From: F1-60-MAGs163 sp046091165
Lineage (GTDB): Bacteria > Actinomycetota > Thermoleophilia > Solirubrobacterales > Solirubrobacteraceae
NCBI GenBank assembly: GCA_046091165.1
Contig: JBJTBE010000074.1
Span: 1-6,862 of the forward strand
Direction of reading: 5' to 3'
Length of the DNA: 6,862 nt
Below are positions 4,755 to 6,862 of this stretch, in pieces (the first letter of the stretch is position 1; the number at the start of each line of letters is the position of its first letter). The position numbers and the translations under genes were made by a program. The notes under the pieces were generated by a model. It saw only the letters and a list, made by a program, of their open reading frames with translations. It did no database searches and was not told the DNA's origin.

Positions 4755-5426
4755 ATGCCGCTACCCGAGCGCGTTTCGATCGTCGGCGCCAGCGGTGCCC
4801 TCGGCCAGGGCCTGGCCCGGCGCTGGGCCGCCGCCGGAATCCCCCTCGTTCTCGGTTCGCGGGAGGCCTCCCGCGCCCAGGCCGCGGCCGGCGCGGTAAC
4901 CGGCGCCGTTCCCGGGGCCGACATCGAGTTCGGCGAGAACCACACCGCGGCCGAGGCCGCCCCGGTCGTGGCCGTCGCCGTTCCCTTCGCCGCCCAGGCG
5001 CAGACCTACAAGTCGATCGCCGACGCACTCGCTCCGGGGACCGTCGTGATCGACGCGACAGTCCCCCTGGCTCCCGCCGTGGGCGGCAAGCCGACCCGGA
5101 CCCTCGGGGTCTGGCAGGGGTCGGCCGCCGAGCAGGCCGCCGAGCTCGTCCCCGACGGGGTCCAGGTAGTGAGCGCCTTCCACACCGTGAGCGCCGCAAT
5201 GCTCGCCGACCCGGAGCACCGCTTCGAGGAGGACGTCCTGGTCTGCGGCAACGACGCCGACGCCAAGGCGGTAGCCGCCGGGCTCGTGGAGGCCATCGAG
5301 GGCCTGCGTGCCGTGGATGCCGGGCGCCTGGAGCAGTCGCGGATCGCCGAGTCGCTGACCGCGATGATGATCGGCATCAACATCCGCAACAAGACCCACG
5401 CCGGTATCCGAATCACCGGGCTGTGA
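4755..5426 (+). CDS. npdG: F420:NADP oxidoreductase (NpdG/Fno type)
   Basis: This cytosolic enzyme family transfers hydride between NADP(H) and coenzyme F420. The 223 residues follow the archaeal Fno layout: a Rossmann start VSIVGASGALGQGLA (7-21), a strand ending LGSRE (33-37) in which Ser35 and Arg36 correspond to the residues that hold the NADP 2'-phosphate, VAVAVPFAA (72-80), VVIDATVPL (97-105), VVSAFHTVSA (138-147), VCGND (163-167), GLRAVDAG (183-190) and a hydrophobic helix ESLTAMMIGIN (199-209). The length is normal for the family. Its GTGA overlap with cofD confirms the F420 context. The start at 4755 fits a leaderless message. In bacteria it most likely makes reduced F420 from NADPH for F420-dependent reductases. 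The sequence does not show which direction is favoured. Confidence 0.92.
   Translation: MPLPERVSIVGASGALGQGLARRWAAAGIPLVLGSREASRAQAAAGAVTGAVPGADIEFGENHTAAEAAPVVAVAVPFAAQAQTYKSIADALAPGTVVIDATVPLAPAVGGKPTRTLGVWQGSAAEQAAELVPDGVQVVSAFHTVSAAMLADPEHRFEEDVLVCGNDADAKAVAAGLVEAIEGLRAVDAGRLEQSRIAESLTAMMIGINIRNKTHAGIRITGL
4858..4875. repeat. 18-bp perfect palindrome inside npdG
   Basis: CGCGGGAGGCCTCCCGCG is fully self-complementary with no loop. It lies within codons for Arg-Glu-Ala-Ser-Arg just after the NADP-phosphate-binding Ser35/Arg36. It may be a by-product of codon choice. Confidence 0.35.
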
Positions 5427-6349
5427 GCACCGGGCCGGTAGTCGTCCTCGCCGGGGGTACCGGCGGCGCGAAGCTGGCCCGCGGGATGCTCGACCTGGTT
5501 GGCGACGATCTCGTCGTCGTCGCCAACACCGCCGACGACATCGACATCTACGGCGCCGCCGTCTCGCCCGATCCGGACCTCGTCGCCTTCACCCTCGCCG
5601 ACATCATCGACTCCCGCGGCTGGGGCATCGACGGCGACACCTTCGAGGAGATGGAGCGCCGCCGCGGGGAGGGCGAGGAGGTCTGGTTCAACCTCGGTGA
5701 CCGCGACCTCGGATGGTGCCGCCGCCGGCGCGAGCTGCTCGACGACGGCCTCAGCGCCACCGAGGCGATGGCTCAGCTGGTCGGCAGCCTTGGCCTGGGG
5801 GCCTCGGTCCTCCCCATGTCCGACAGTCCGGTAACGACAGAGGTGACCGCCGGTGGGCGCACCATGGGCCTTCAGGAGTTCCTGATCCGTGAGGGAGGCG
5901 CCGGGCCGATCGAGTCGGTCTCGTTCGCGGGAATCGAGGACGCCGCCCCCTCTCCTGGGGTGCTGGACGCGCTCTCCCGTGCCCGGGCGATCGTCATCGG
6001 CCCTTCCAACCCGGTCATCTCGATCGGCCCGATCCTCGCCCTCGCGGGCATGAAGGAGGCGCTTGCCCAGGCCGAGGCGCCGGTCGTGGCGGTCTCCCCC
6101 ATAGTCGGCGGGGAGGTGCTCAAGGGTCCGACCGCCGCGTGCATGGAGGCCTGGGAGCTCCCCGCGACCACCGAGGGCGTCGCCCGTGCCTGGGCCGGCG
6201 TAGCCGACCTCCTGCTCGCCGACGAGCCGGCAGCCGGCGCTCCGTTTCCGGTACGGGTCGCACAGACGCTCATGGACACCCCGCTTCGCCGCCAGGAGGC
6301 TGCCCGGGAAGCGCTCGAGGCCGCCGACGCGCTATCCGTACAGCCATGA
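5423..6349 (+). CDS. cofD: 2-phospho-L-lactate transferase (CofD/FbiA)
   Basis: CofD/FbiA joins a phospholactyl- or phosphoenolpyruvyl-guanosine diphosphate to the deazaflavin Fo, giving F420-0 or dehydro-F420-0. The 308-residue length is typical. Visible blocks are LAGGTGGAKLARG (9-21), VVANTADDIDIYG (32-44) with the metal- and substrate-linked Asp residues, SPDPDL (48-53), VWFNLGDRDL (87-96), MSDSPVTT (132-139), IGPSNPVISIGPIL (192-205), SPIVGGEVLKGP (225-236) and a closing MDTPLRR (284-290). The GTG start overlaps the npdG stop (GTGA) and falls just before the Gly-rich loop; no ribosome binding site is seen, so coupling is likely. The gene product would use the activated intermediate made by the CofC encoded next. 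Whether the natural intermediate comes from phosphoenolpyruvate, as in mycobacteria, cannot be decided here. Confidence 0.95.
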   Translation: MSTGPVVVLAGGTGGAKLARGMLDLVGDDLVVVANTADDIDIYGAAVSPDPDLVAFTLADIIDSRGWGIDGDTFEEMERRRGEGEEVWFNLGDRDLGWCRRRRELLDDGLSATEAMAQLVGSLGLGASVLPMSDSPVTTEVTAGGRTMGLQEFLIREGGAGPIESVSFAGIEDAAPSPGVLDALSRARAIVIGPSNPVISIGPILALAGMKEALAQAEAPVVAVSPIVGGEVLKGPTAACMEAWELPATTEGVARAWAGVADLLLADEPAAGAPFPVRVAQTLMDTPLRRQEAAREALEAADALSVQP

Positions 6350-6862
6350 GCCTGGTCGCCGTCCTCCCCGTCAAGCGGTTCTCGAGTGCCAAGGCACGGC
6401 TGGCCGACGACGGGCTCAGCGCCGCCGAACGGGTCGCGCTCGCCACCGGGATGCTCAGCGACGTGCTGGCCGCGCTGCGCCGGTGCGACCACGTCGACGA
6501 TGTCGTAGTGGTCACCAGCGAGCCGGGCGCCGAGTCGCTGGCCCGCGGCGCCGGTGCCCAGGTGCTGGCCGACACGCCGCAGGACGATCACAGCGCCGCG
6601 GCCGTGCGCGGGATCGAATGGGCGGTAGCCGACGGGGCCTTCGCCGTCCTGCTCGTGGCCAGCGACACCCCGGCCCTGGACCCCGAAGAGGTGGACCGCC
6701 TAATCGACTCGACCGGCGAAGGGCCGGAGGTAGTGATCGTGCCCGACCGCCACGGAGAGGGCACCAACGCCCTCCTGCTCCAGCCTCCCGGCGTGATCCG
6801 GCCCGCCTTCGGCGAAGGAAGCCGGGAGCGCCATGAGGGACTCGCACGGGCCGCGGGCGCGA
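6346..6862 (+). CDS. cofC: 2-phospho-L-lactate/phosphoenolpyruvate guanylyltransferase (CofC/FbiD), cut by window end
   Basis: CofC/FbiD activates phospholactate or phosphoenolpyruvate with GTP, supplying the substrate for CofD. The first 172 codons are present without a stop. The nucleotidyltransferase fold is recognised by VLPVKRFSSAKARL (6-19), VVVVTSEP (53-60), the acidic metal region VASDTPALDPEEV (104-116) and the diagnostic stretch PDRHGEGTNALLL (133-145) followed by PAFGEGSRERH (153-163). Family members are about 200-220 residues, so only a few dozen residues should be missing. The ATG overlaps the cofD stop (ATGA). The npdG-cofD-cofC order suggests the gamma-glutamyl ligase cofE may follow outside the window. 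Confidence 0.93.
   Translation, partial: MSLVAVLPVKRFSSAKARLADDGLSAAERVALATGMLSDVLAALRRCDHVDDVVVVTSEPGAESLARGAGAQVLADTPQDDHSAAAVRGIEWAVADGAFAVLLVASDTPALDPEEVDRLIDSTGEGPEVVIVPDRHGEGTNALLLQPPGVIRPAFGEGSRERHEGLARAAGA

Noticed and set aside
4487..5422. Upstream extension of the cofD frame through npdG
   Set aside because: The Arg/Pro-rich translation is a shadow frame. CofD homology begins at the GTG at 5423.

Overview
The window is very GC-rich, densely packed and all on the + strand, with frequent 1-4 nt start/stop overlaps and GTG starts. It carries three coenzyme F420 genes (a reductase-like npdG, cofD and cofC). Together these point to an actinobacterial chromosome. The gene set and the protein styles suggest a deep-branching actinobacterium, perhaps Thermoleophilia, but that placement is a guess from the sequence alone. 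No insertion sequence, phage, CRISPR, tRNA or rRNA signal was seen.

Region 1 (about 86-3203) is a tightly coupled redox operon. It encodes a small single-pass membrane protein with an Ala/Pro-rich tail, an ApbE-family FAD:protein FMN transferase, a ferric-reductase-like haem b membrane protein with four candidate ligand histidines, and a soluble FAD-dependent NAD(P)H:ferredoxin-type reductase. The natural reading is a route from NAD(P)H through FAD and membrane haems towards a flavin carrier. The usual FMN_bind acceptor domain is not in the window.

Region 2 (3204-3873) has a 98-nt gap with small inverted repeats, then a 69-residue single-cluster [3Fe-4S]-type ferredoxin. Two bases later comes a second small membrane protein. 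It shares with the first one a post-membrane motif (DPxxGAGKQ) and an identical C-terminus (VQSGSS) written with different codons. These two proteins form an undescribed-looking family that brackets the redox operon, and they are the most interesting thing in the window.

Region 3 (3949-4728) is one enoyl-CoA hydratase/isomerase-family gene with both catalytic glutamates and its own strong ribosome binding site.

Region 4 (4755 to the window end) is a coenzyme F420 operon: npdG (F420:NADP oxidoreductase), cofD (phospholactate-type transferase) and cofC (guanylyltransferase, cut by the window end). The three genes overlap by 4 nt at each junction. A TATACT box lies seven bases before the npdG ATG, with no ribosome binding site, which suggests a leaderless transcript starting the F420 operon.
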